Shown one piece after another: positions 44,975 through 56,506 of a stretch of DNA of 64,000 nt. The notes under the pieces are model-generated. The model had not been told where the DNA came from and searched no databases. It saw only the letters and a list, made by a program, of their open reading frames with translations. The DNA is taken from contig JALMGJ010000014.1 of assembly GCA_023362775.1 (NCBI GenBank), positions 2,502,001-2,566,000 of the forward strand, in the 5' to 3' direction. Numbering within the stretch: the stretch's first letter is position 1; the number at the start of each line of letters is the position of its first letter. The translations under genes were made by a program, and so were the position numbers. Source of the stretch: Charina bottae. Taxonomy: Eukaryota; Chordata; Lepidosauria; Squamata; Charinaidae.

Positions 44975-45345
44975 TTGTTGTTGTTGTTGTTCAGTCATTT
45001 AGTTGTGTCTGACTCTTCGTGACCTCATGGACCATAGCACGCCAGGCCTTCCTGTCCTCCACTGCCTCCCGGAGTTTGCTCAAGTTCATGTTCATTACAT
45101 CGGTGATGCTATCTAACCATCTCATCCTCTGCCGTCCCCTTCTCCTTTTGCCTTCAGTCTTCCCCAGCATCAGGGTCTTTTCCAGTGAGTCCTCTCTTCG
45201 CATTAGGTGGCCAAAGTATTTGAGCCTCAGCTTCAGTATCTGTCCTTCCAATGAGCAGTCAGGGTTGATTTCCTTTAGGATTGACTGGTTTGTCCTCCTT
45301 GCAGTCCAAGGGACTCTTAAGCGTCTTCTCCAGCACCACATTATT
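44975..45345 (-). mobile_element. Bov-B LINE 3' end (about 370 bp)
   Basis: The minus strand is open for 116 codons and reads WTARRTNQSILKEI, then EGQILKLRLKYFGHLMRRED, GRQRMRWLDSITD and REAVEDRKAWRAMVHEVTKS. This is the C-terminal region after the reverse transcriptase domain of Bov-B/RTE ORF2. The 3' end is (CAA)n on that strand. Truncated; no catalytic RT motifs remain. The intact frame implies a fairly young copy. Confidence 0.9.
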
Positions 45346-45689
45346 AACTATGTTAACTATATCCTTCTTAAGCTGCTCAGGATAAGCGGAATGGTTGCCC
45401 CACCTCACCTGTTATCCTCCTAATGACCCTACTACCTGGTAGATCAGATATATTTGACATTATTTTCCTTTTATCTGATTCAAATCTAGACAATACTTAT
45501 AAAGTGGGACCATACTTACTAGAAAACTAGGGGTACTGCACATGATATAAAGGTTGTTCCATAGGTTTAAGTCCAATTCTGCTTCTGCATCTTTACAATT
45601 TCCTTTATGCATTTTGTTATGTCTTGTGTTTGTAATTTTTTCTTTTCGCGTTTCATTTCACATGAAATGAAAATACCTACCTATCCTCC

Positions 45690-45815
45690 CTCCCTCCCCT
45701 AATGGCTCTGTAAGGTAGGATAGTAATCAGCCCCAAATCACTTTTGTTTGAGTGGGGATTTGAATCCAAATCTTACAAGCTCCAGTTTGACATTCTAACC
45801 ATTGTCCCAAACTGA
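45690..45815 (-). mobile_element. Degraded MIR-like SINE fragment
   Basis: 'ggggatttgaatccaaatc' and 'gacattctaaccattgtccc' resemble the tRNA-derived end in reverse. It is diverged and short. Confidence 0.5.
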
Positions 45816-45837
45816 AATTCCCCCCACTTGATCTCCA

Positions 45838-45864
45838 AATCAAATCAAATCAAATCAAATCAAA
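45838..45864. repeat. (AAATC)n microsatellite
   Basis: Five pentamer units, then degenerate copies to about 45895. Confidence 0.85.
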
Positions 45865-46630
45865 ACCAAACCAAATCAAAAAACCAAATCAAAAACAGTG
45901 GTGGTATTTGTACAACCCACAACCAGATCATTAAAGACCCAGTCGCTTGGAGTTGGGGAGCATCAAATAAATAATTCTGCACAAGGTGGAGAACTGGATT
46001 CATTTTCACCTCGCTTTGTTTGGATAGTTTAGCCTGCTGTACAAGACGTAGACCCAGCCAGTTTGGTTGGTCTATGGCTCAGTGGTTGTACGAACCCAGA
46101 AACTGGGTTGTTTCAGTAAATGCCCAATACTTCACTCATACTGCAGCTGCTGATCCTGCATATAAATGAGGCCATGGTTTTTTTCTGTTGGGATAGCAGA
46201 TCCTGAGCCATTGTGGGATCTGCTCTTTCAATGATGTAGAAGGTTTGAGTTTCCCAGTGTGGAAACCCTCTAATTCAGGTTTTGGCAGATGGTGAGAACA
46301 AAATTGTGGTCCTTGGAAACGTCCAGCTGACTTGGAGGTCTTTTGATCAAGATTGCAATTAGGTTCTCTGTAAACTTGGCTTAGCAGGCAGTAAACAGAG
46401 ACCGCAATACAGAACAGAAGGAGGACGGGATGGCATGTTCCTTCTGCAGGCAATTGGCTGTTAACACCGGAGCTGCTTCATTAGGCTGGACTCCAGATAG
46501 ACTTGGTATTAAATTCCTTTGTCTTCTGAGCTTCTGGTAGGGAAAGCATCCATGCCCATCTTTCTAGTCCTATGGCTGACCCACCATGTCAGGAGGGGAA
46601 ATAGCCTGGAATTAAACCCAGCTTTGGTCT

Positions 46631-46728
46631 TGGGCAGGTTGTGCACTTGCTCGAGCTGGATTGAGGCCTGTCATGGGTGGATTGTGTTTTCTCCTTGTTG
46701 GTACTCCCAGGTATGCACAACCTGCCCA
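46631..46728. repeat. Perfect 15-bp inverted repeat, 68-base loop
   Basis: TGGGCAGGTTGTGCA at 46631-46645 is the exact reverse complement of 46714-46728. No element family recognised. Confidence 0.8.
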
Positions 46729-47224
46729 GGAGCTGAACTAATAGCCCAGCTGCCTGATCTGTTTTGCAGCAACCACTGGAGTCCTTTCGAAATCCAAGCC
46801 GACAGCCTGTGCTTTGATCTTGACCCATCTGTACAGGCTTCAGGAAGCTGAGCGTGCAACCGCTGCGGGTGGCAAAGTGGACTTAAGACCCTGCACCCCG
46901 CTGCATGCCAGTCTGTAGCAGGCTGCTTTACCACCCAACCTGACAAGTTGCTGAAGGTAGAGATTGGCACAGGGGGATACGTTCTTTCACTTTACAATCA
47001 CAGCAGCATTGGCTTGTGACAAAGTTTTGCTAGAGAGCAAGTTCAACCATTTCAATGCTGCGAAAGCAAACCTTGGGTGCATCTCTCTTTGTCACAGATA
47101 TGCTTTCATTGCAAGTAGATGTTTAAAATTACTGATTTACTGATATGCTGTAAATTCTGCCTTCCTCCAAGGTACGCAAAATCTCTGCTCACAAAACGAG
47201 CTTAACTGGATTACTGAATTAATT

Positions 47225-47405
47225 TATGTTCTGGGTTTGCACAGCACAATGAACCATAAACAAACCAGACAGGCTGTGTTTGTATAATGTGCTACGCCTG
47301 GTGTACTCACAAAAGTAAACTAACTGAGGTTCAACCAATCAGGTTTAACATGTGTGAATGCCACTTCTAGGTCTTTAATCCACCTGGTTAAACACACTGT
47401 GGAAA
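47225..47405. repeat. Dispersed repeat 'gggttTGCACAgc / aaaccat'
   Basis: 'ctgggtttgcacagcacaatgaaccataaacaaacc' and 'ggttaaacacactgtgg' resemble stretches near 16146, 37420, 54288, 58125 and 60020, all built on a 'gggttcacaca' plus 'aaccat/atggtt' pattern. It looks like a diverged interspersed family, possibly a MITE. Not identified. Confidence 0.4.
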
Positions 47406-47430
47406 TGTAGCCAAAGTGAATTCTCACCTG

Positions 47431-47501
<71 letters not shown>

Positions 47502-47638
47502 CATCCATCCATCCATCCATCCATCCATCCATCCATCCATCCATCCTCTGTCATCTGTCATCTATCTCCTTCCTTCCTTCCTTCCTTCCTTCCTTCCTTC
47601 CTTCCTTCCTTCCTTCCTTCCTTCCTTCCTTCCTTCCT

Positions 47639-47671
<33 letters not shown>

Positions 47672-47672
47672 T

Positions 47673-47732
<60 letters not shown>
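47431..47732. repeat. 300-bp compound (CTAT)n-(CATC)n-(CTTC)n-(CTTT)n
   Basis: (CTAT)n at 47431-47500 equals (GATA)n on the other strand, followed by (CATC)n to 47546, (CTTC)n 47567-47640 and (CTTT)n to 47732. Each tract differs from the next by one base of the tetramer. The ORFs across it are low-complexity. Confidence 0.96.
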
Positions 47733-48362
47733 AACATTCCTCCTAAACATTCTGCAAACAGATTCCTTTTGTCTTTTCTGATAGCCTTGAAATCCCTGCT
47801 CTCTGGGTCCAGTCCGGGTGGATGGGGTCAGATGACTTTCTAGTCCAGAATCCTTCATCCTAAAGTGGCCATCAGATACTTTCAGGAACAGCTTTCTCAT
47901 GTTGCTTGTCCCCCCAAAACTGAAGGCTTCACTTCTTCTAAACCTGGAGATTCAATTCTCATAGGAAAATGTTCCCCAACAAAGTAATCCAAGCCAGTTG
48001 CTGTCAACGCACAATATGTGTTAGGTTAAAAAAAGTAGCTTCTTGGCTTCTATATCTACCTTCCTTTCAGTTTCATTGAAGAGGCTTTATTCAGATAGGA
48101 CACTCACCACCTTGCAGTGACAGTTTCCAAGCCAAGCGACTGTATACAGGCTCAAAGGTGGTTCTATTGCTTGGCAGCCACTTGAGGATCAATTGTGCTT
48201 TTAAATGCCATGGATTATTTTGGAATCTGTCTCTTTCTTCACATCTGAGGAAAAGAACAAGCTGCCACTGCAGTGTCACATCACTGAGCTTCTGGTAGCA
48301 TCAGTCTGCTGAAACATTCAGATACCTTCCAACTCAAAACAGAAAGGCTGAATTTTTAAAAC

Positions 48363-48515
48363 ACAATAATTATTGTATTGTCGAAGGCTTTTGCTTCTAT
48401 CTGTGCTCCTGCCCTCTGAAGATGCTGGCCACAGATGCTGGCGAAACGTTAGGAACCACAACTTCCAGAACACGGCCACACAGCCCGGAAGACCCACAGC
48501 GACAATAATTATTGT
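48363..48515 (+). mobile_element. Small Penelope-type insertion with 14-bp target duplication
   Basis: A 125-bp segment (48377-48501) opens with 'attgtcgaaggctt' and closes with 'gacccacagcg', the ends of a Penelope-type repeat common in amniotes as I recall it. It lies between identical 14-mers ACAATAATTATTGT at 48363-48376 and 48502-48515. The 14-mer is its own reverse complement, so part of the match could reflect element ends. It carries a hammerhead-like core. Confidence 0.65.
48413..48453 (+). ncRNA. Hammerhead-ribozyme-like motif in the small Penelope insertion
   Basis: CTGAAGA is at 48416-48422 (position 7 is variable in hammerheads), with an extra T at 48423. Stem II is GCTGGC (48424-48429) with GCTGGC (48437-48442), held by two G-U wobbles. 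GAAACGTT is at 48443-48450. Stem I is AGG with CCT. The cleavage triplet is GTT where GTC is usual, which would be tolerated but slower. Stem III is minimal, as in the other copies. Confidence 0.6.
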
Positions 48516-49816
48516 TTTTTTAAAAATATCCAACAGCTGTGCAGGGAAAATGTTATTCAGGCAAATATTACTTTGCAAACTCAGTACCAATCTGTGGGGC
48601 ACATCTAATGGCCATCTGTTTATCTGTCCCCTATATTTAGCTGCCCCCCATATTTTCCTAGGACACACTTGCTATTTCAGATATCTCTTATCATACTTCA
48701 GAAATTTCCTATTTCCTTAGAAAGTTCTTCTGCTGATCTACTGTAGCCAGAGTTTTGGAGAAGTTGGGGAAGGAATCATATGGTCAACATACATTTTACA
48801 AAGTCCTTGCCAACTTTGGTGTGTTTCTTAACAAGATTTATGGCTTTGAAGTTTTAGGAAGGTTAATGAAGTGGCTACAGAACTATGAAATCTTAGTAAG
48901 GGATTTGAGAAATTATGAGGTAGAGGGATAGAATTAGATCTTAGCCGGAACAAGATGACCCATTTCTTTCACTTGTGGTTCCAGAAGGAATGATCAGAAG
49001 CCAACGTTCATAACATTCAGCCCCCACTTCCCATAAGATATGGATATTCTTGGTTGGTCTCCCTCCCAGTCAAGATGATGTATTGTTCCATCTGCTGAAA
49101 AAGTGAAGTCAGAAATTGTAGCAGGCTGGAGAATCCAGTGGGAATAAAAACTAAATCACCTTTGAAAGTTTAGACAATTGGAGTTTCTGCTGTTTAGCAG
49201 TTCTAGGCAATCTTCACAATGTTCCTGACTTTGTAATTCATACTTTGTGTTAGTTCTTCAGATGACTCTCAGCTTGAAGCAACTAAGCTTCTAATTAATG
49301 TACTGTATGAGTGTAAAGTGGCTGAATAAAGTATCAGAGACAGATTTTCTTTCATTCTGTTTTCACTAAAAGCCAGTCAAGCTGCAGAAGACTTTGTGTT
49401 GGCCCAGGATACCCTTATTTCTTGCCTTCAGCACAACTGGGGAAGACATCAAAATATTCCTTCTGCTGTTATCTGTCCCCACATCCCTGGAAAAATTGAG
49501 GCATGTTCTTATGACCATGCCAGGCAGGACAATGGAATTTTATTTTGTCAGAGCAGCCTGCAAATATTTCCACCTGAGGCGGCAAGAGCTGTGTCCCTGC
49601 CTGTTCTACAAGACAGCAGCTGATTAAATTTGGCTTGCTTTGGGAGGGGTTGAGATAAGTCAATATTAGCAGAATCTTAAAGGTACAGCTAGGATGTCAA
49701 GATGTTTGTGTACAAATCATGTGTTGTAGGAAATACGAAGGGTGGCTGGTCCTTCTTCTATATCTTATGTTTGAGTTTTTGGGACTCACCTAATTAACTA
49801 AAATAAAGTAAGGGGG
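48516..49816. other. Unique intronic sequence between Penelope insertion and LINE copy C
   Basis: No element or exon recognised. Confidence 0.4.
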
Positions 49817-50450
49817 TTTATTTATTTATTTTGTTTATTTAATTTATCCCCACCCATCTCCCCGAATAGGGGACTCTGGGCGGTTTACAGAATAACAAAA
49901 GTTAAAATCTATACAAAAAATTACTATAAAACAATAAATAGAGGGAATAAGTAAAATCCAAAAGATGGTTAAGATCCACAAACAAGATCAAGGCACTATG
50001 GGGCCAGCCACCCCCAATAGGCACTACCACCTCCGTCGTCCCAGGCAAGGCAGCAGAGCCAGGTCTTAAGAGACTTCCGGAAGGTCAGGAGTGAGGGGGC
50101 CAGCCTCACCTCCGGGGGCAAGATGTTCCACAATGCGGGCGCTATCGCAGAGAAGGCTCACCTCCTGGACACCGCTAGATGGAATTCTCTTGTTGAAGGG
50201 GTCTGAAGCATGCCCTCTCTGCATGAGCGGGTGGGGCGGGTCGATGTTATCGGGATGAGACGGTCCCTCAGATACCCTGGCCCTATGCCATGTAGGGCTT
50301 TAAAGGTAATCACCAACACCTTGAATTGGACCTGGAAGCAAACTGGTACCCAATGCAGCTCACGCAGCAGAGGTGTCACATGTGCTGATCTTATAGCACC
50401 CATAACTGCCCGTGGTGCTGCATTCTGAACCAGCTGAAGCTTCCGGATAA
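49817..50450 (-). mobile_element. CR1/L2-clade LINE 3' end with RT C-terminus, copy C
   Basis: Minus strand, 50487-50158, reads KLQLVQNAAPRAVMG, HVTPLLRELHWVPV and TFKALHGIGPGYLRDRLIPI, then degenerates after the REFHLAVSRR region. The 3' end is AT-rich (TTTA)n at 49815. Same family as copies A and B but with a broken frame. Confidence 0.88.
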
Positions 50451-50841
50451 CTTTGCAAAACCCAGAAGCTGTTTGACATTGTTCCAAAGGGCAGCTTTGC
50501 AGGGGAAACAGCCTCTTTGCTTATTTATGATCCTTCTGCAATCCACTCAAGGGGTTTTATCACTATATTGTACATCCCTGGAGGAAGGAGGAAGAGAGCA
50601 GACAAGTCAATGATGTGAAAGTCCATAATGTTCCAAGTGGAATTTTTAAAAGCTTTCTTGGCACGTGGAGAGCATGGGGTGGGGTGGGGTGAGATCTGAA
50701 AGTGGGAAGGGGTGTACGTAGCTACATTAGGGTGGAATAAAATGTATGCGTGAATGGGTGCATTTATGAGAGTGAATGGAAGAATGTGGCCCTGAAAAAC
50801 ACATCATAGAATAGAATATAGATGATGAACAGGCCATTACG

Positions 50842-50892
50842 TTGTTCCATTCATCCATCCATCCATCCATCCATCCATCCATCCATCCACCC
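50842..50892. repeat. (CATC)n microsatellite
   Basis: About 11 units, some with CCAC. Confidence 0.9.
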
Positions 50893-51521
50893 ATCCTCTA
50901 TTTATCTATCTGTGCAGCTGGTTGGGGGCATATTTCCAGTCTCTATGAATTACCTTATTTTAAAAAAAATAGGTAAGGGCTTGTAAGGGGGCTGGACTTT
51001 AAAAATGTTTAAGGTGGCCAAGGATTTTCAGTTTCCCTGTTTTTAAACTGTAAAATGTCCCTTTATTCGTTGGTAGTATATTATTGCATCTCTTTGTTTC
51101 ACTCTATTTTTTTCCTTTAAAATTTTGCTGGTCATTGACTGAATAAATATTATTGATTTTGATTGATTTGACTACAATGTCACTTGTGCTCAGAGCACAG
51201 CAGGACCCTTGCAGAAATGTATTTACCTGTATTTATGTCAACAATGCTTGCACAGAATTGCCTGTACAAAGTTCTCAATGCTGCTTTGAGCACATGGGTT
51301 ATTTTTAAACTTTAGAAAAGAAGGTAGAAAAACTACCTCATGTATTTAAAAATTATATCTAGCTCCTTTTATCTGGTATGATCTGCCCCCACCCCTGGGG
51401 AATATTTATCACTAGTTGGACTGTTCCTGAGAGCAAAAGATCCATATTCATTGCCAGCAGAATACATTACAAAATTCTTAAGGTTTACTAGGGACCAACT
51501 TTGGCTATGGACAATGTCATA

Positions 51522-51925
51522 CAGGTAGTCCTCGCTTAATTACAATTGGGACCAGAATTTCGGTTGCTAACCGAAGCAGTCATTAAGCAATATGACTCAA
51601 TTTTACAACCTTTTTTGCAGTGTTGTTAAGCAAATCACCATGGTCGTTAAGAGAACCATGTGGTTGTTAAGTGAATCACACAGTTCCCCATTGATTTTAC
51701 TTGCCAGAAGCCGACCCAGAAGGTTGAAAATGGTGATACATGACCACAGGATGCTGCAATGGTCATAAATGTGAACCGGTTGCCAAGCACCCAAATCGTG
51801 ATCACGTGACCATGGGGATGCTGCAATGGTCGTAAGTGTGGGGACCGGTCGAAAGTCGTTTTTTTCAGCACCGTTGTAAGTTCGAACTGTCACTAAACAA
51901 ATGGTTGTTAAGCGAGGACTACCTG
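51522..51925 (-). mobile_element. TA-flanked MITE, copy 4
   Basis: A 404-bp copy from CAGGTAGTCCTCGCTTAA to GCGAGGACTACCTG. The left flank is TA; the right flank is CA, probably a mutated TA. The terminal repeats retain CGCTTAA, probably the ancestral CpG-containing state. It lies in the same orientation as copy 1. Confidence 0.86.
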
Positions 51926-52436
51926 CATTGGAATACAGCCACAAAAATACTTGCCTAGAGTTTCTTTGGCCCTTGGCCCTCTGCTTTAAAGGTTGCACCA
52001 AATAAATCTGTGTGTGATAAAGTTCTGGAAATTCACAGATCACTTTAAAAAGCATAGTGCTAAAGAGCATCTTCCTACCCACTTACACTTCATGCAGATC
52101 TTCTAGAAATAGTTTTTCTTATTGGTTGCATTTGATGGGGGGGAGGCAAGAAAAGAAGTAAACAAAATGGTTAAATAAAGTAATACATTAATTTATAGTG
52201 GTTAATTCTGCCTTTTACATTGTCCTCTTTTTTGATGTCCTCTTTCTTTTCTATTTTCTTCTCTGTTCTTCTCATCCTCTTCAGGGCAGCAAATGGGAGG
52301 ACTCCATCAGGCTATAAAGCAACTTTTCAAAAATAGTGTCTGGTTGTCCCATTTTCATTATAAACCGGTGCTCATTAGCAGGAGCTCAGCATGCAGTGCA
52401 AAATGCCACATTATCTTGTCTTGTTTTGTATTGGAA

Positions 52437-52693
52437 TGTGAGAATGACCTTGGAAGCTGGGAAAAGATGCTGCCTAGGGAACAACTTGATAAAAGGGGGA
52501 GGAGCCCACAACTGAGTAACAGGCAGAGAAAGAAACTTAGAAAGGACCCGCCCTAACTGGTTAGTTGGTAAATAGGGAGGGCGGAAGATTTGTACTTTCA
52601 GACGTGCAAGAGTCTGTTAATGTAGCCTAACAATAAAGCAGAAGTAGCTCATCTGGTCGTGTTTCCTGTCTGGTTTACCTGGGAGGACTGACA
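52437..52693 (+). mobile_element. Solo LTR-like element, copy 4 (more diverged)
   Basis: 'aagatgctgcctagggaac', 'gactttcagacgtgcaagagtctgttaatgtagcc' block (slightly altered), 'acaataaagcag' and 'gaggactgaca' mark the family. The 5' end is diverged after TGTGAGAATGACC, so its exact start is less certain. Confidence 0.75.
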
Positions 52694-53377
52694 TGTTTAT
52701 TGTAAAATATATATCCTGGCATGGTGCAGGATCTGAAAGGAACATAAGGATGGTCTAGAACAAAAAGAAAAAGTTGGACTGAGCTTTTAAAGTGTTGCAG
52801 AAATCCTAGTTGATATTTATAATACATGATTTATAGATCCGAAGTTTCTGAAATGCAATGCAATGTAGTCATTGGCTCAAACTATTCTAAGAGTTGTGTT
52901 GTGCTTTAAAAGCTTCCCTTTTTCAATCCACATTGTAGAGTTAAACATAAGCATCTTGAGGGTGATGAAACATCCCTAAACTGTTTGAAGACCATCCATC
53001 TACATCTAACAGAAGATGTTCCTCTCCCATTCTGGAAGATGACTCAATTGGTAGCTGGCTATTTTTCAGCATTCAGAATGGGAACAGGCTAGTTCTGAAG
53101 GCTTTAGGACAGGCAGTGTGGCTCTGGAAACCATGGGATCTACCTGAGAGTTATCTTCCCTCCCCAGAAGTAGCAAAGATGGGGACAGCACTCACACCAT
53201 TGAGTAAACAAAGAGGAAGGATGAGATTCCACAACAGATACAATCTGGCTGATGACTGTACTGTTGGTTAGCTGCACAAGAAGAGAATCTCTGGGTCTTC
53301 CTTCTCTAAAGAATAACTTCCCATTCTTACAATGGGCAAAGTTAGTGGTAACCCCACCTTCCCAGCTTTCTGCCTTC

Positions 53378-53434
53378 CAGATGTGTTGGGTCATGCTACC
53401 TGGGATCTGGTAATTGCAGTCCCAGCACATCTGG
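53378..53434. repeat. Inverted repeat, probably a MITE remnant
   Basis: 'tccagatgtgttggg' and 'cccagcacatctgga' pair across about 30 bp. The sequence 'tgtgttgggactgcaactcc' near 36840 and 21780 belongs to the same wider family. Confidence 0.55.
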
Positions 53435-54284
53435 AATTCATCTCATGGAGAAAAGCCATGATAACCAGTAAGCCCTAAGGTGTGTGATCATCATCTTTGG
53501 GGCAGATGTTCCATGCAGCATGTTGGATGCTGCTGTTCTTTGTACTATGAATCAAGTGGCTTTGGACTGTCAAATATCATGGGGAAAGGGAGCCGGTTGT
53601 CAATAGAAGTCTGACCAAGGTGGGGAGAATGCCTCAAACTGCCATGGATTGCATGGGGTGGATGCTGTCCAGAGGTAGTGAGCAAGGAGCAAAGTGCCAG
53701 CAGTGCAAAGAAATGCAGGGCATATGGACAAGCAGCCAACAATTGTCCAGAAGTAAACGGAGACTCAAATTGTATGGCTCGGAGTCAGGGAAGCAATATT
53801 TGCAGTATGGCCAGCAGCCACATTCTGTAATTTAATTTTTGCTTTAGTTCTTGCAGTAAGACTGCTGCGTTGGCAAAGGGGGTTACAAAAAGATAGGTTT
53901 GAAGGAGACTGTGTGTGCATTACAACTGCGTATGAATTAAGCATCCCTCTCTCTCCTGACTTCAAATCTTTTAGTTCACACACACACCTCCCCACATTTG
54001 CTTTTTGATTGCACTTGTATTTCATTAGGGTTCAAATTTTCTCCTGCACTTCAGAGAAGCAGGGACATCTTCTCTAAGATGGCCATGGAATTTGCATTAA
54101 ACATAACAAACCACTTTAGAAAATGACTCTGCTCCCTGATTAATTGGAGGTCCAGGTTTAATCAATCAAGAGGTTTTAGTTTTTGTGTAAAACCAATTCA
54201 TTGGTTTCACGCCTGTAGTCTGGTGATCAAGTGGAAACTCTGTTTTGTACTGAGCATAATGCAGTTGTTTCCAATTATTATTTG

Positions 54285-54480
54285 GGTTCACACATTACAC
54301 TAAGCCGTAACATACTTTTTAAAGATTTGGCTTAGAGTGGCGTGTGAACCCAGCCATGCCAGTTCTTAATTAAGGATGATGGGTTACCATTTCATGCAAA
54401 TTTAACCACTTGTGTTTTATTTAATAAACCGTAGTGAAGCAAACTGTAGTTTTGTGCAAAGCACAAATCAGGTCCTACCA
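54285..54480. repeat. Second copy of the 'gggttcacaca' dispersed repeat
   Basis: 'ttgggttcacacattacactaagccgtaac' mirrors 'ggcttagagtggcgtgtgaaccca' over about 75 bp, an imperfect inverted repeat with GGGTTCACAC ends. A related copy may follow at 54400-54450. Confidence 0.5.
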
Positions 54481-54805
54481 TCACTGCAGAACGGGTCAGT
54501 CTCCTGTTCATGGTGGATATCTGAGAAAGCAATGTTTCTCTATGCCATAGTGGTCAGTCCATGGAAAATCTGCAGCTCTGGTGTCTGGAATTCTGGGTAG
54601 TCTGTATTAACTAGCAACCAGACTTGACTTAGCATGTCTGTCTCTCCAGGACTACTGACAATGTGGGGGCAGAAACACTCTTGTAAGGGAAGGCACAGAA
54701 GATTATCTCCTGCTTATTAGAAGCTTCATGTAATTCAGTGCAGAAGATAGCAGCACACTCACCATTGCCATGATAAATTGGACTGCATATCATCTGAGTC
54801 TGTGC

Positions 54806-54995
54806 CTTGCTGCTGATGTGCCATCAAGTTGGTATTGACCCTTAGGAACCATGTAGATAGGTTTTCTCCATGACGATCTGCCCTCAACTTGGTCCTTCAG
54901 ATCTCCCAATGGTGCCCCCATTGCCACTGTAACTGAGTCCATCCACCTTGCTGCTGGTCATCCTCTTCTTTCTTTCCATCTTTCCCAGAATTATA
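54806..54995 (-). mobile_element. RTE-clade LINE 3' end, second subfamily
   Basis: On the minus strand the sequence reads 'gaccagcagcaaggtggatgg', then 'ggaccaagttgagggcagatc', 'atggagaaaacctatctacatgg' and 'accaacttgatggcacat'. This parallels the Bov-B C-terminus (W..D; DxVEDRxxWR; KSRxRLDG) but differs from the copies at 32895 and 44975. Frames are broken. Confidence 0.6.
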
Positions 54996-56442
54996 CGCCT
55001 ATCAAGAAAGGTAGATCGGATAGAAAGGTAAATATGATAATTTGAGCCTGGTCAGCCTTGATAACGCTTGCTCTTCATGTTGTATATATTTTATGATCCT
55101 GAAAAGAATATGGGAAGCTGAGTTTTTAAAAGTCAAGCCTTAAACTTTTTTTTTCTGTGGGCTTTAGGAGAGCTCATGTTAGCTCCCCCCCTCAGGAATG
55201 TTAATAGCTGGTGCCTGCTAGTCTAGTTTGTTTAGCCAATCAGAAAGGTACTTGTTTGTTCTTTCCCAAATTGGGAATGGGTTGCCTAGATGAATAGTCA
55301 CATGTCAAGCCCTGTCCACTCAGGTACTGCCAAGTTGTAATTGTACAAGCTTTAAAATGTAAATTCTTCTATTGTGTTTACTTCTTCTCCCTCCTGTACT
55401 ACAATGTTGTTGGTGAGTGCAGAGAGGCAAACTGCCTCAAGCTATGTTAATTAAGCCATGCTTTTCCCGGCTGGGAAAAAGGCTGAAGAGTTAATTTTCT
55501 GTTTATTTGTTTTAAAATAAAAACAGCATTTTTCTACTGCAAATTTTCAGTTCATTTATTTCTTAATATTTCTATAACTCTGATCTCACAAATTATTTAA
55601 AACTACAAAACTTCATTCCCCAACATTGCACTCAATAAACACAAGACCTCCTTGAGACTCAAGCTTCATATTATTAAACAGAGTTCTTTCTTTCCTAATT
55701 CAGGTAGGGCCTGTTTTTCAACCCAAGGGCCTTCTAGCAGGGTGGAGATAGGTTGCTTCTCCTTCTTCATTTGTATAACCTTTTCATCTAAAATCCCCCT
55801 CCCCAGGTGCTTTTCTAGGTGCAGATGTTTCTGGGAAAGGCACAGCTTCATACTTCTACCCATCCAAATAGCTTGAGGGGAGAGATTGGAAAAAAAACAA
55901 AGGAATCAAGCAAGCTTTCTCCGTGTGCTTTTTTTTTCTGCTGTGACAAAGCCCTAGGCTGCTTTTAGGTGGTTTTGTTTTGTTTCATTTTAATGCAAAG
56001 CAAAGTATTACAGACCTCCCTGCCGATTTGGCCTGAGTGATGCAGTCATTAGCAAGAATCCGAGCAATCAAAATGTGCTACCGGCATTATCCAGTATGTT
56101 TTCGTGAAAATGTAAATGGATGGCGTGGAATTTTTGGACTTCCACAGAAAGTTTGCTTGCTTGTGGGAAGGCGTGCCAGTTCTGTGAGGGGGAGGGACCC
56201 TGCTCTCCACCATTTTAGGTTGAGAAAAGCAGTTCAGTCAAGTCATTGACACATACCAAAAGGGACAGATGCAGCCCAAGCGATTCTACTTTGCAGAAAG
56301 TTAATCTTTTCTTACTGGATTGTGTAGAATGCTTGTCCTGACACCACAAACCTGTGGGTTGCTTTAGGCCTTAAGAACTGGGGGTCATGATCATGTTGCT
56401 TGGGAATTATGGGAATTGAAGCCCAATACATTGGGGGCGTGG

Positions 56443-56453
56443 TGGCTCAGCGG
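56443..56453 (+). promoter_or_regulatory. Pol III A box of SINE copy 4
   Basis: TGGCTCAGCGG matches the tRNA A-box consensus TRGCNNAGYGG in the SINE head. Confidence 0.7.
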
Positions 56454-56495
56454 GTAAGACACCAGGCTTGTTGATCGGAAGATCGCAAGTTCGGA

Positions 56496-56506
56496 GGTTC
56501 GAATCC
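56496..56506 (+). promoter_or_regulatory. Pol III B box of SINE copy 4
   Basis: GGTTCGAATCC is a perfect tRNA B box, 43 bp downstream of the A box, a spacing suitable for TFIIIC. Confidence 0.75.

Larger units (their letters stand above)
52694..56426. other. Mostly unique intronic sequence
   Basis: Holds the MITE remnant at 53378, the dispersed repeat at 54285 and the RTE end at 54806. Nothing else recognised. Confidence 0.42.

Noticed and set aside
44991..45341. 116-codon ORF as a host gene
   Set aside because: It matches the C-terminus of Bov-B/RTE ORF2 and ends in the Bov-B 3' tail.
47431..47500. GATA repeats as evidence for a sex chromosome
   Set aside because: Short GATA tracts occur on snake and lizard autosomes; no other sex-linked signal is present.
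47416..47900. Overlapping ORFs with SIYL, SFLP and KERK repeats
   Set aside because: Translations of the compound tetramer repeat.
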